Below, piece after piece: positions 22,231 to 33,571 of a DNA stretch of 64,000 nt (positions are counted from its first letter, which is position 1; the number at the start of each line of letters is the position of its first letter). The DNA is from Gymnothorax reevesii (lineage: Eukaryota > Chordata > Actinopteri > Anguilliformes > Muraenidae): contig CM056573.1 in assembly GCA_029721435.1 (NCBI GenBank), forward strand, positions 50,785,501 through 50,849,500, written 5' to 3'. The notes beneath the pieces were generated by a model. It did no database searches. It was not told the origin of the DNA and saw only the letters and a list, made by a program, of their open reading frames with translations. The position numbers were made by a program, and so were the translations under genes.

Positions 22231-24722
22231 CACTCCTGTTTCTCTCTGTTCCACCTAAACTGCAACTTTTCTGTCAGAAGTTTCTCTCAGGCATCCTTAC
22301 AAAAGAGAAACATGTTCTCAATAGAATTTCCGTGGTTAAATAAAGTTTAAAATAAAGGCATTTGCTGGGAAAATGTGAGTCGAGATTAAAAAAGGAATGT
22401 GGTACGAGGCCTGAGGGAGGGGGGAATATCACATTGTGAGTTTTTTCCGAATTTTTCCCCTGCTTTCCAGCCATCCTTTCATTTTCCCAAATTTGTTCTC
22501 ATCATTTAATTACTGTCTTGTGCTTTGGCCTCGCCCTTTCTGCTTCCGCTTTCATCTGTTCCCAATTGTTAAATGTCGTCTTGTGTATTTAAGGTCTTAT
22601 TTAAGGTCTCCATCCTCAATGTAAACTTATAAGAATAAGTCTATTTGAGTCTCTCTGCAGCCCAGCAGAAACTTTTCAAACTCCCAGCATCATACTCCCT
22701 CCTCCAGTTGTCTTTTTCCCTCAGCGCTGTCTGGGAGCACCTGAGAAGCCTGCCTTGGAGTTGCTCTGACACACTTGTCTCGCCACCGATTTGGTCCTTG
22801 TCAAAGTGCTCAAGTACTTTCCCCCACATCCAATACGAGGACTAAGAGAACCAACTGCTCACTTATCATTTGCGCTGTTGTCACCAGATAATCAAAGTTA
22901 TTTGCTTCATCTGTGAGTGGTTTTAAGGTTTGGCTCATCTGTGTATACAGTTTATAAACAAACTGTTCCAATCAAAAGGTTGAACATACCTTACTTATAT
23001 TAAAGTACTCTGTTTCTCGCTAATTTTATGTGGATTAACGTCTACTTGTATCCTCAAATGGCGTATGGTTCTACGTTTGGGATTCATTGGACAAAAAGAT
23101 CAAGGAGGAGAAAACCTCAAGTGCTTTGCCGAAGTAGTGTGAACCCTTGTTACCATATGGTCAGAAAAAATATTCTAGTTTTTCCAGGAGTTATTGGAAA
23201 TGGTAAGGTATAAAGATTTAGTGTAAATTTTTTTGTTAAATAATTGGTTTTTACTGCTCTTATAATTGATTGTTTTAAAAATGTGGGTGTGTCAATACTA
23301 TTGTCTGCTGGTGTATAAAATGACATATTTACAATCTCTCTGCTGACCTATTTCCTTACATCCAGTAAACTGAATATTACATGTAACTTCTTGCTAATAA
23401 TAGTCTCAAAAAAAAGATAAAAACAACATTGAATGAGCAAAGAATAGCCCCCTTACGACTTACGATGAGCATGTGTCATCATATTTAAAATAATCTCCAT
23501 AATGATTGATTATGTCCAGGAATGGCCCTAGTTTCCACCAAAGGAATGACATCTATCAATTCTGTCTACCTGTGCACAAGACAAGAGGTAGGTTTATTAC
23601 TGGACTCTGAATAAGGATTCAGAAATAAATTATTCAAGTGTGAAATGTAACAATCTATAACTACTACACCAACAGTAGGGGCTTCATGTTAAGTGCCTTC
23701 CCTTTTGTTGACCAAAAACTGGAATACAACATCCAGAACTATTTAAAATAATGAATGGAGTTCTGTCAGCTGGCAAAAGTGGATAAGAGGACTATAATAA
23801 GCGCCCAAAGACAAGACAGACATTATGTTATATCCAGCGATTAAATGAGAACTCAGAGGAATGCCTGACTACCTTAATCATTATTTTGAAGACACCAGTT
23901 TTGTTTACCAAAGTGCTCCTGAGATTTTAAAGATATTTGCATTTTGAAAACCAGATGTGCTCAGGAACACATGGCAAAAAAAATTACTGGCAAATGAGAA
24001 ATGTAGTATTAGGCTAATACCGTGTCACTGATATTTGCCTGAGAGACTCAAGGACACATGGAGGGAATATCATGAAAATGCTTGTGTTGATGCAATTTAA
24101 AACTGGGTATCCACATGGGAGTCCAGCACAAGGTCATCTATTGTTTGCATCAATTTTATGAGGTTCATGGTGGAAAATTATCTGCCTTATGTGGCTACAA
24201 ATTTTCTCTTTCTTGATTGTTTGATATCTCTACTGTTACGTATTGGGATTGCGTGAATGTTGTGTGCCGTGGTGAGCTCTAGGTGGGACGCAAGTGGTGA
24301 CATTTGAACCATTGTAAGCGTTGCTAGTGGTCGAAGAAGAAGTAAAGAAACTATGAGTTACCTAAGCCGTGGTATTTGCATACATTTGTGCATATGGTTG
24401 ATCTCTTCGCAAATTGTAGACAAAAACATAATATCGACTGTATTTTTTTCAGTAGTGTATTAAATCGCTTGATGAAAAAAATTAATCAAACTAACGTATG
24501 TAATCCACAATGACTTGATCATTCACGGTATTTTTCACCATGTACATGTTAGAATTCACTGCGAACACGGTAGCTCATTAAGGGAAAGTTACTGTGTATT
24601 ATCAGAAGAATTTTGAAATTTGGCCTTGGGCCCTGGTGTGGTAAGTTTGACTGACATGACAATTATGGGGTCAAATCAATATCATCAAGACACAATTCAT
24701 GCAGGGGGGTTCGCAAATCCAT
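22231..24722. other. 2.5 kb of unannotated DNA
   Basis: No frame with a recognisable motif, no TIR pair and no LTR was found. Short overlapping frames at 22641-22845 are on both strands and look random. Confidence 0.35.
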
Positions 24723-25196
24723 TTAATGCTTGGTTTACACGTTACGACAAAAAGTCGCGAATGCCACAAATCTAAATTTGTGACCGAGGATCAAGAATTT
24801 TAAATAAATTTGATTATTCAGGTCAGATGTGTCACGCGTCATTCAGTTCCGTTCTTGACAGCTTTCGAGTCGATTCGTAATGACGCGTGACAGTATGGGC
24901 TCCAAGAATGGCAAGAATACACTATGAATGCTGTCATGCTCGTATTACGTATCGCCACTAATCGATACGCTCAGTTGCGAACTCCATGAATCGAGGGGGA
25001 TTTGTGACATTCATGGAAGATTTTTTTGGCTGCCAAAAACATGTTCCATGAATATCACGAATGTCACGAACTGACACACGCTGTTAAGAACCCTATTCAG
25101 ATGCATTAAGTCATGTTACAAATGTCATGAATGTGCCACGAATGACGGGAAAATGATATTCGTAACGCATCGTGCCGATGTGTAAACCCAGCTTAA
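24723..25196. mobile_element. TTAA-flanked MITE, 474 bp
   Basis: TTAA at 24723-24726 followed by TGCTTGGTTTACAC. The right end is GTGTAAACCCAGC-TTAA at 25193-25196. The interior is a run of short words (CATGAATGTCACGAA and relatives) with inverted and direct repetition and no coding capacity. TTAA duplication fits piggyBac or Kolobok. Confidence 0.7.
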
Positions 25197-26329
25197 AGAT
25201 TTAGATATCCATATGATTTGCTCCATAGAATAATTTTCAATTCTCACAAAAGTATTTCAAAATTAACAAATATATGAGTACCGAGGTGATGACATCACAT
25301 TTCCTTAGTACCGATTTTATAGAATCAAAACAATCATTTTAGCCACCGTTTCACTGGAGCCCAACAAAATTTCATTTCAAAGAAATGTTAGTAGGTAAGC
25401 TTAAACAGTTAATATGCAGTATTCAATGTTTGATTTAAGTTTAAGATGTTTTCCACTTTAAACTGAAAAAGCAGAGATATTTTTTTTCCAATTCATTATT
25501 CAGATTCCCATCCTTTCAATCCTGCATTGAAGCGTGATGTTATGACCATTATCAGCACATCTCATTGCATTTAACATGAAATAAATATCCAGCTACCTTA
25601 TCAGGGTTGTCATGATCTTCTCCCTTGAACTGGATCTTTAGGAAAGCAATAAAAATGGCGAGTATGATTCTTTGATTGATCATTACACTCTGGAACAAAA
25701 CAATGATAGATCTACCCTTCCCTATCGCCACCATCTGAAAAGTTTGTTTACATCCGGTGAAACTCCAGCCATAGTACTCTATTTAAGACTATCCTAATTT
25801 TTTAATGAAAAATCATTTTGGATTTTGCTATAATTAAATGCAAACTGCTTTGCATTTCTGCACTTCTCTGCATTTGTGTGTGGGTTTACGGAGACTCCCC
25901 TGATGTTGCTAGATTCACCAATTCATTTTTGTTCAACAGCAAATTATGTTTTCTCAATCAGATGTCCCCTCCTTTTCCGGCTAATCACTTTTCAATTCAA
26001 TCATATGCCTCACACCTGACCCTTATTAGTTGAATGCATAGTACTGATGAATAGCCTCCAGCGGTGATCTTCATGCCACGTCCCAAGCAGCCGCAGTGTC
26101 TGCCAGTTTTTGTCTTTCTTAGCAATTAATCTATCAAGGCTAATATTTAGTCAACTGATCTCACCTGGTTATGTGATGGTTCTGCCCTGCAGTCTTTCCC
26201 CCCCCTTCTCTCTTCGCCTCCACTTGAACGAGCCACACCTATTGTTCGTTTAGTTTAGAGTAGTTTAGAGTAATGCGGACGAATAGGAAGGCGCATTGGG
26301 AGTGGTCTTGCTCATTAACCTCTTTTATC
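25197..26329. other. Intergenic DNA, nothing recognised
   Basis: AT-rich with short open frames only. CCTCCACTTGAACGAGCC near 26218 is shared with the LTR-like fragment at 6951-7235. Confidence 0.3.
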
Positions 26330-28138
26330 GGTAACACCCTTTAATGAACTCCGGAACACTCCCAAAGTAAGGGAGAGTATTGAGAGGAACCTCAGACAGG
26401 AGATCTGGATGAATGGGATGTTGATGGAAAATTGGGAGCCCTTGGTGGCGAGACTCAGGGTGGGGCTTGCATCTCTTGTCGGAGTCCATGTAGGCTCCTA
26501 AGCCCCCAAAAGTGTTCATGAATCAGCGAGATATGGTCTCTACGTACGAAGTCAATATTATTGCGAATATAGCTCGCCTAAGAGTTTCATTTCCAGCAGC
26601 TGAGGATTTTAATTAGCTGGTCCGGAACTCCTTGCTTGGATGCTGTAGTGACGGTGCTGATGCGAAAGGCATGCCCGGTGGAGAATTTGGGTGGAATATT
26701 GAATCTAATTAGAATATGACAGAAATAGTAGAGTAACCTGTGGCGAGTGGTGACGACCCTGTTTCGATCATAAATAATGGGTCTTGGGGAGAAGCGTGGT
26801 TATTGTTCCTTGAGGTGACGTAGTTTGATATTTGCTCGAATGGACTTAGAGCAGAGTCTAGGCAAAATGTGAAATAGACTGAGAAATTCCAAACTGGTCC
26901 ATTATACTTCTCGTTATCTTGACCATAAGTACAAGTAGTGTGAGATGTTGTTTAGGCTGGCATGGTGAGAAGAATTGTATTTAGTGGAGAGCGGAGTGAA
27001 CTTGGAACATCTCGAGAAATCTAAGAAGGCCAGTAAGAACATGGGTTCTAGAATGGAATCCATGGAGGGAGAATGGTACCCTAAGCGCAGCGTCGGGACG
27101 CAGCGAGAGAGGAGGTCTTCAGTCGGAGGTAAACGTTTGCTCAGAGCGGGAGGTTCTTGTTAACGTAAACCTTTCAGTGGTGTTTGCATGCAAGAACGGG
27201 AAATTGACAAGCACGGATACCTCGTGAATGGTTTGATGACGAGGATGGGGCCGCAGAGGTAGACTTGTATCGAGGCTGGTCAAACGTGGTGTACGGAGTG
27301 AATGTACAAAATAAAACTTGAAATGGAAATGACGTGGAGGGCCGGGAATGGCGGTAGGAGGGCTGGGTGGAATTTCTTGAATTGGTTCTGTCCTGCGAGG
27401 GATGAGAAAAGCGAGCATGGAGCGAAACCGTTTAGAATGGCCTCTCGGGATAAAGCGTCAGATGGCTCATGTTGTGGAGTCAAGCATAGACGATCATGGA
27501 AAACGGATGAACTGGAGTGGGGTGAATGTCCGAGTGCGGTGCTAAGCCTCTGAATCTCTGCTGGGAGAAATAAGAAACGGGGTGGAGGATGACATTTTAT
27601 GGTTGGGAATGTGTGCAGCTTCGAGCATGAACTGGTGCTTTGCGAAAGTTAGGGTTAGTTTCCTAAGGAATGGCATGGACAAGAGGGAGCGGGAACGACC
27701 TTTATTTATGATGTCTACTGTGGACGAGTTGTTGTGACTTGCGTTATACATTTGGCGGCCCGTTTGTGACCCCAAATGAGGGAGGAAGCGATGATGGGGT
27801 GTAGTGAAGCGAACAGCGGAGTAATAGCACCCCTTTCAGAAAACGCCAAGGGAACCCCCAAAAAACGTGGGTCAAGTGGGATGACCTTAGGCGTTTGTGG
27901 TATCGGCTTTAGCCAACCAGGCACCGTGACCGGTGAGGTGGATGAGTGGTAAGACGAAGGATGGTCAGTAAAGGGTCAATCACCGTTTGGCGACCAGCCA
28001 ATCGGATTGCGCGGAGCGACGTGCTTGAGCGTGGAGACAGCAGATGGACGGTGTGCAGATGGGGCGGAATGGTGGATTGCATGACTAAAAGTCGGCCGAG
28101 AGTGTGAACCATGCCACTACGAGTGGCCGTGAGGTGGA
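26330..28138 (-). pseudogene. DIRS-like tyrosine recombinase remnant
   Basis: Read on the minus strand, 26641-26676 encodes TGHAFRISTVTT, the conserved His-x-x-Arg block of tyrosine recombinases of DIRS-type retrotransposons. KQGVPDQLIKIL and a CW follow, then about 15 codons on ASYIRNN holds the expected catalytic Tyr. At least two stops and several frame changes break it. Upstream minus-strand frames (27119-27924) share its composition but no clear motif. Reverse transcriptase and RNase H are missing. Crypton recombinases share the motif, but the SFRIGAA-TTAA-like context favours DIRS. Confidence 0.6.
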
Positions 28139-28139
28139 T

Positions 28140-28440
28140 ACTCATAGTCTCTAGGGTCTGGGACGATCTAATATAAAGGGGAAGACTGTTCCAGAGCCTG
28201 GGAGCAGCCGCCGCAAAGGCCCTGTTACCTCTCTACTTTAGTCTAGTTTTTGGCACCTCCAACAACAGTTGCTCAGAGGACCTTAAGGCTCTGGTTGGGG
28301 TGTAGCGGAGCAGAAGCTCAGAGAGGTACACAGGGGCCAGACCATTGAGGGCTTTAAAAACAATTGAGAGAAGTTTAAAATCAATGCAATATCGGACTGG
28401 GAGTTAGTGAAGGGAGGCCAACACTGGCGTGATGTGGTCG
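28140..28440 (-). pseudogene. LINE (L2-type) 3' terminal coding fragment
   Basis: The minus strand reads RDHITPVLASLH, then IDFKLLSIVFKALNGLAPVYL and RALRSSEQLLL, ending PRLWNSLP. This is the C-terminal domain that follows RT in L2-like LINEs. One stop replaces the Trp of HWLPV and another lies after TRLK. It has no 5' part and abuts the DIRS-like remnant. Confidence 0.8.
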
Positions 28441-28447
28441 CGCTTTT

Positions 28448-28530
28448 TCTAAACCTAACCTTAACCCTGACCCCTAATGTAACCCTTCCCCTAACCAAAA
28501 TCCCTCATCCTTATCCTAATCCCTTCAAAT
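28448..28530. repeat. Degenerate CCCTAA-like repeat
   Basis: CTAACCTTAACCCTGACCCC and variants spaced 6-12 bases resemble decayed TTAGGG-type DNA on the C-rich strand. Short and irregular, so not a telomere. Confidence 0.6.
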
Positions 28531-28622
28531 CGACTGCCTTACCCATAAAATTGCCGTATCTCTGGACACTGCGAAAGCTATTTAGGATGTGTGCTTGCGC
28601 TGCCCTCTCTCTTATTATCTAG

Positions 28623-29278
28623 GCACGTTAGAACTCCTTGACTGGGGTCGTATGTCTGTCTATAGGATTGTCTCGTAATCCCTGTCCGCGTTTTACCTTT
28701 TGCCTATTTTATGTGATTAGGTTCTCCCTCTTGTTCCCTCCTTTGTAATTAGCCTAATTTCCTTCACCTGTGTTCTATGTATCATGTGATCTCCCAGGAG
28801 TGTATATTAGGTGTCTTTTCACAGCACTTCCTTGTCAGAATGTTTCTCTTGTTTACCTGTGCTGCTTTTGTATTCGCCTTGTACTCATAGTGTTACTCTT
28901 CTGACTGGACCGTCCGACTTACGATTTTTGCTCTGCATTTTGGATTATTGTTGCATCTGTGTTTCCGAACTCTTTCTTGCCCGACTACGATTTTTGTGAT
29001 TGCTGCCCTGTTAACGGTTTGGATTTTGCCCACTGGCTTTTGTTTTTTGCTTCTCTGACAAACCTGTGTCTGTGTACCGAACCTATTTTTGCCGACTACG
29101 AATACTGTGTTTGCTGCCCTGATTTTCGACTCTGATTCTGCCCTCCTGGATTGTGACTTTTGGATTGTGGACTCTGTACCTTTTCCTTCAGCCCTGCAGG
29201 GGTTACCCCCTCGCTCAATAAAATCTCTTCACCTGCAATCCTGTATTATCCCGACTGGTTCCTGAACGATACCTCACA
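28623..29278 (+). repeat. Gypsy-type LTR, copy 2
   Basis: Homologous to 15583-16130 in order and orientation (see that copy for shared landmarks). It contains an internal duplication of the GACTACGA/TTTTTGTGATTGCTGCCCTG segment not seen in copy 1, an AATAAA at about 29217 and a CACA end. The start of a LINE 3' fragment follows at once. Confidence 0.75.
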
Positions 29279-29284
29279 ATTATT

Positions 29285-29783
29285 GTAATTCTCTGTACTT
29301 GGGTGTCTCACAGTCTTGCCTCTCCCAACGTCAGTTGGTTCAGAAAACTGCAGTTCGGCTCTTGACTGGGTCAAGAAAGAGCGACCATATCTCCCCTGTG
29401 TTGGCAGCCCTACATTGGCTACCAGTTCAATTTCAAGTTGATTTTGAAGGTTTTTTTCTTCGTTTTTAAAGCTCTCCATGGTTTGGCTCTAGAGTACATA
29501 TAAGACCTCGTCTCACCCTATTCCAGTGTACGGTCCCTAAGATCCTACAATAAATTGCTTTTGTCAGTTCCATGATCAAACCTAAAAACCAAAGGTGACC
29601 GCGCCTTTCAGTTGCAGCTCCTAAACTGTGGAATACATTATCTCTGGAAATCAGGTCTTCACCTTCTATTTCCATTTTCAAATCAAGGTTTGAAAACTTA
29701 TTTCAACTCTCTCGCTTATTAATTCGCAATTTCAAGTTTTTTATTGTGCTGTTTTCCTGTTTTGCTTTTATGCTTTGTCTTTT
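29285..29783 (+). pseudogene. L2-type LINE A, C-terminal coding part
   Basis: The plus strand from about 29330 reads QLVQKTAVRLLTGSRK, SDHISPVLAALHWLPV and FKALHGLALEYI, the C-terminal domain of an L2-like LINE, with stops and frameshifts. Its 3' untranslated region is interrupted near 29784 by LINE B and appears to resume at about 32211. Confidence 0.75.
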
Positions 29784-29827
29784 ATAAATAATAAATAATC
29801 ATAAATAATTATTTAGCTAATGCAAAA

Positions 29828-30763
29828 GTGCTGTCCTCCACTATTAATCGGCTCATTAACCTATCTCTTTCAACCCACCCTGACCTACTCTCTACTACAA
29901 AGTCCAAAGAATTTGCAACATTTTTTAACAAAAAAGTCACCACCATCAGAAATAATATTAATTATTTGAGTCTTGACAAAGATATGTCACTCCTTTATAG
30001 TAATAGGACCTGTGATATGTCACATTTTGTTCTTGTGGACTCCTCATCACTTGAGGATGTTGTATTTAAGCTCAAATCCTCCACCTGCTGTCTGGATCCA
30101 CTTCCTACAACTTTTTTAATAGCCTTTTTTAGTTGTTTAAATAAAGAGGTCCTGCAAATTGTCAACTCTTCCCTCCAGTCTGGTATTTTCCCAAATGCTC
30201 TTAAAACTGTCATAGGACCAATATTAAAAAAGAATAGCCTCAACCCCACAGTCTTAAGTAATTATAGACCAATCACAAATTTCCCATTTCTTAGCAAGGT
30301 TTTTAAGAAATTGTCTACAATCAACTGAACAACTACGTAATGAGTAATGACCTGTTTGATGATTTTCAGTCCGGTTTTAGATCCCACCATAACACAGAAA
30401 CCGCTCTTGTGAAGGTTTTAAATGATCTTCACATTAATATAGACTCCGGTAAAGTCTCAATCCTTGTGCTCTTGGATCTCAGTGCCGCGTTCGACACAGT
30501 CGATCGTGAGATCTTACTAGACAGACTACACAATTGGGTGGGATTGTCTGGTTCTGTCCTAAACTGGCTGACCACCTACATTCTAGACAGGGATTTCTTT
30601 GTTTCTATTGAACATTTTGTGTCTTACAAAGTTGCTGTAACTTGTGGGGTTCCACAAGGTTCAATCCTAGGTCCACTACTCTTTAATTTATATATGTTTC
30701 CGCTTTGGCACATCATAAAGAAATATGACGTGCAATATCATAACTATGTGGATGACACACAAC
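29828..30763 (+). pseudogene. LINE B reverse transcriptase, first part
   Basis: Encodes the linker and most of an L2-type RT. Visible blocks are [55 protein letters not shown] (motif A with its Asp), CGVPQGSILGPLLF and YVDDTQL (motif C with both Asp). One frameshift near 30313 separates the 166-codon and 308-codon open frames. Apart from that and the Harbinger insertion, this RT is well preserved. No endonuclease domain is present. Confidence 0.88.
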
Positions 30764-30765
30764 TC

Positions 30766-31224
30766 AAGCACATCACCATGAAGAAGCCATCCAATGCTGG
30801 CTCTTACCACTACAACTGCAAGGGCTTCCACAGCATTGTACTGATGGCAGTGGCAGATGCTACCTACAACTTCCTCTATGTGGATGTTGGGGCAGAGGGT
30901 GGTGTGTCGGATGGAGGAACATGCAGTAACTGTTCCCTGCATGATGCTGTAGAAGAGAACAGAGCTGGAGTGCCTCAACCAGAATCACTCCCTAATAATG
31001 TCCAGCCAGTGCCCTATCACTTCGTAGGGAATGACGCCTTTGCTCTCCGAACCTGGATGATGAAACCATTCTCCCTTCGGTCACAGGTCCTACGAGAACG
31101 CATATACAGCTACAGGTTGTCTCGTGCCCGACTTGTCGTGGAGAATGCCTTTGGAATTTTGTGTCAAAAGTTCCGTTGCTTCTTGACGACGATGCATCAG
31201 CACCCTGACACCGTCAACCTGATC
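30766..31224 (+). mobile_element. Harbinger transposase fragment inserted in LINE B
   Basis: A 459-bp segment colinear with the Harbinger transposase at 34166-34523. It starts at KHITMKKPSNAGSY just after the first catalytic Asp and ends after PDTVNLI. It keeps YVDVGAEGGVSDGG (second catalytic Asp) and VVENAFGIL (catalytic Glu), both inside the open frame. The 14-mer ATGACACACAACTC occurs at both junctions (30752-30765 and 31225-31238) and once in the expected LINE sequence, so it is a target duplication. No poly(A) tail and no Harbinger TIR are present. The 308-codon ORF 30340-31266 is therefore an accidental RT-transposase fusion. Confidence 0.92.
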
Positions 31225-31238
31225 ATGACACACAACTC

Positions 31239-32045
31239 TATATTTCCCTTTCACCCAATGATTTGAACGCTGTAGAAACACTAATTAAATGCATTAAGGA
31301 CACTAATACATGAACCAAAATTTTCTGCAAATTAACAGTGACAAAACTGAAATTATTATTATAGGTACAAAAACAAAGAGATCGCACATCGCAGACCACC
31401 TCAGATCCTTTTCCTTGACTGCAAAGAACATGCCAAAAATCTTGGGGTTATCATAGATGCTGAACTTGACTTTAACAATCATATTAATAATATCAAAAGA
31501 TTATCTTTCTTTCACCCAAAAAACATTTCAAAAATCAGACGCTTTCTGTCTAATTCTGACGCTGAAAAACTTGTTCATGCATTTGTAACTAGTAGACTTG
31601 ACTATTGTTATGGTCTTTTCCCTGGACTTCCTCAAAAATCAATTAAACGGCTGAAGTTCATTCAGAATGCTGCTGCACGAATTTTAACTAAAACCAAGAA
31701 AAATTAACATATCACTCCGGTTTCGAGGACCTTGCATTGGCTTCCAGTACATGCCAGAATTTATTTTAAAATCCTTCTTATTGTTTACAAGGCACTGAAT
31801 GGCTTTGCTCCAAACTATATTAAAAAAATGCTTGTCCCATATGAACCAACTAGAAGCCTTAGATCATCAGCCAATGGTCTTCTTGTAGTTCCTCGCATAC
31901 GCTGTAAAGCTGGAGAAGCTGCTTTCAGTTATTATGCCCCTAATACATGGATTGCACTTCCAAGGGATATCAGAGGTGCCCCCACACTTAGCTCTTTCAA
32001 AAGGAAACTTAAAACATTTATTTTTAGTGACAATTTTAGCTAGTC
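31239..32045 (+). pseudogene. LINE B C-terminal coding part
   Basis: The LINE frame resumes with tatatttccctttcacccaa coding YISLSPNDLN. Then come QNFLQINSDKTEIIIIG, HAFVTSRLDYCYGLFPGLP, and after one stop near 31707 the open 31732-32043 frame with HWLPVHARIYFKILLIVYKA and LPRDIRGAPTLSSFKRKLKT. At least three frameshifts or stops lie between 31300 and 31710. This is the terminal domain of L2-like LINEs, of uncertain function. Confidence 0.85.
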
Positions 32046-32210
32046 TGAGCTTTTTTGTGTATGTCTCTCTGTTGGAATGCTGGTTTTTTTTCTTTTTAAT
32101 ATTTATATGTATGCTTATATGTCTACTCCTGTGAAGCACATTGTGTTGCCTTTGGGTATGAAATGTGCTCTATAAAAAAATGTTCTTCTTCCTCTCTCTT
32201 CTTCTTTTAA

Positions 32211-32433
32211 CTGTTGCTTTTAATTGCATGCACTTCGTGTTATCTTTATTCATTAATTTATTCTGTTTGCTCTATATGTACATTCTTTCATTGATGGTGA
32301 TTTCATTTTAAAGATTAATTGATTTTATAGATGTTTTAGTTTCCCAATTTTATTCTTTGTCAGTTATCATTGTACAGCACTTTGTTTTCAACTTTTGATT
32401 TAAATGTGCTTTATAAATAAACTTGACTTCAGT
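32211..32433 (+). repeat. 3' tail of LINE A
   Basis: AACTGTTGCTTTTAATTGCA onward continues the text broken at 29783. It ends TTGTACAGCACTTTG and ATGTGCTTTATAAATAAACT, a typical L2-like LINE tail. Confidence 0.65.
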
Positions 32434-32907
32434 GGAAAAAAGTTTTGGAGGAGTCATGATTTAAAGACCAAGCCCAAGTGACTGGGTCACCTCAGGAGAG
32501 GTGAAGGATAATGAAAACTTTATTCTCTTTGTCACCCCCTCCTTTTTCAAAATAATTTATAAGCGAAATTTAATTCTGCTCAGTCCTCTTAATTTCACTT
32601 TAATTAAACAATACTATATAAATAGTGCATACAGTGACCAAATGTTCATACACCGCAAAATGGAGGGTCCCCCACCATTAAGACTGAAATAAAGCTAGTC
32701 CTTGGGGACTATGCCAGCATCTGATCTACCTAAATGACAACTGACGGCTTCAAAAAGACAATTAACTTTTCAATTAAAGGCACATTTGATATTACAGTCA
32801 TCAGAAGTAGAGTGCTGTTTATAAAGCAAGAAAGACTGCTGCATTGTCAAACCCCAAGCATCACAAGTCTTCTAATAGTTAGCACACATTATCTTATGGT
32901 TTGTTTG
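32434..32907. other. Intergenic DNA, nothing recognised
   Basis: Short unmotivated frames only. Confidence 0.3.
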
Positions 32908-32909
32908 TA

Positions 32910-33416
32910 CAACCCCAATTCCGAAATAGTTGGGACAAAGTGTAAATTGTGAATAAAATCAAAACACAATGACTTTCAAATCACACCAGCCACTATTTCA
33001 TTCACAATAGAACAGAGATATAATAACATAACAAATGGTAAAACTGAGAAATTATCCACAATATGAGCTCATTTCAAATTTGATGGCTGCTACAGGTCTC
33101 AAAAAAGTCAGGACAGGGGCCTGTTTACCATGGTGTGGCATCCCCTCTTCTTTTGAACACAGAGTGGAGGTGTCTGGGCATTGAGGAGACAAGTTTATTG
33201 AGTTTAGCCATCGGAATTCGATCCCACTCTTGTTTAATACAGGCTTCCAGCTGCTGGAGCGTTTTGGATCTCCTTTGACAGACTTTTCGTTTAATTATGC
33301 GCCAAATGTTCTTAATTGGTGAAAGATCAGGACTGCAGGCAGGCCAGTTCAGCACACGGACTCTTCTACTATGAAGCCATGCTGTTGTAATAACTGCAGT
33401 ATGTGGTTTTGCATTG
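32910..33416 (-). pseudogene. Tc1-like transposon, 3' half (CAACCCCAATTCC family)
   Basis: The left TIR TA-CAACCCCAATTCC is followed by the 3' untranslated region. On the minus strand an open C-terminal transposase part covers 33125-33420: VLNWPACSPDLSPIKNIWRI holds the Asp of the PDLxP block. The residue aligned with the usual catalytic Glu of NPIENLW is Lys here (PIKNIW). The C-terminus ends RRGDATPW. The element stops near 33416, where Harbinger sequence begins, so the N-terminal half is lost. Confidence 0.85.
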
Positions 33417-33511
33417 GCTGACGCATAGTTTGCGCATAGTTTACACACTTCCCGCATTGGCACGATGAGTTTGCGCAATTCTGACGGTGTCGTGCCGACT
33501 TGGGCACGCCA

Positions 33512-33517
33512 TATAAA
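33512..33517 (+). promoter_or_regulatory. TATA box of the Harbinger transposase gene
   Basis: TATAAA in the context CCATATAAAAAGGGG, 60 bases upstream of the ATG at 33572. A start site ~30 bases downstream would leave a ~30-base leader. Confidence 0.6.
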
Positions 33518-33571
33518 AAGGGGGCCTCCCCAACCCCTGGTCATTTTTGGATTGGCTGTGGAAGAGACAAC

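Larger units (their letters stand above)
29784..32210 (+). mobile_element. L2-type LINE B, nested in LINE A
   Basis: A 5'-truncated LINE whose 3' tail (GTATGAAATGTGCTCTATAA near 32155, then TTC-rich tail) is of L2 type. Sequence after the tail looks like the missing end of LINE A, and CTTTTA occurs at both junctions, consistent with insertion into LINE A. Its RT is interrupted by a Harbinger transposase fragment at 30766-31224. Confidence 0.75.

Noticed and set aside
30340..31266. 308-codon ORF as a genuine RT-transposase fusion gene
   Set aside because: The 14-bp duplication and the frame loss at the 3' junction show an accidental insertion into a LINE that also has frameshifts on both sides.
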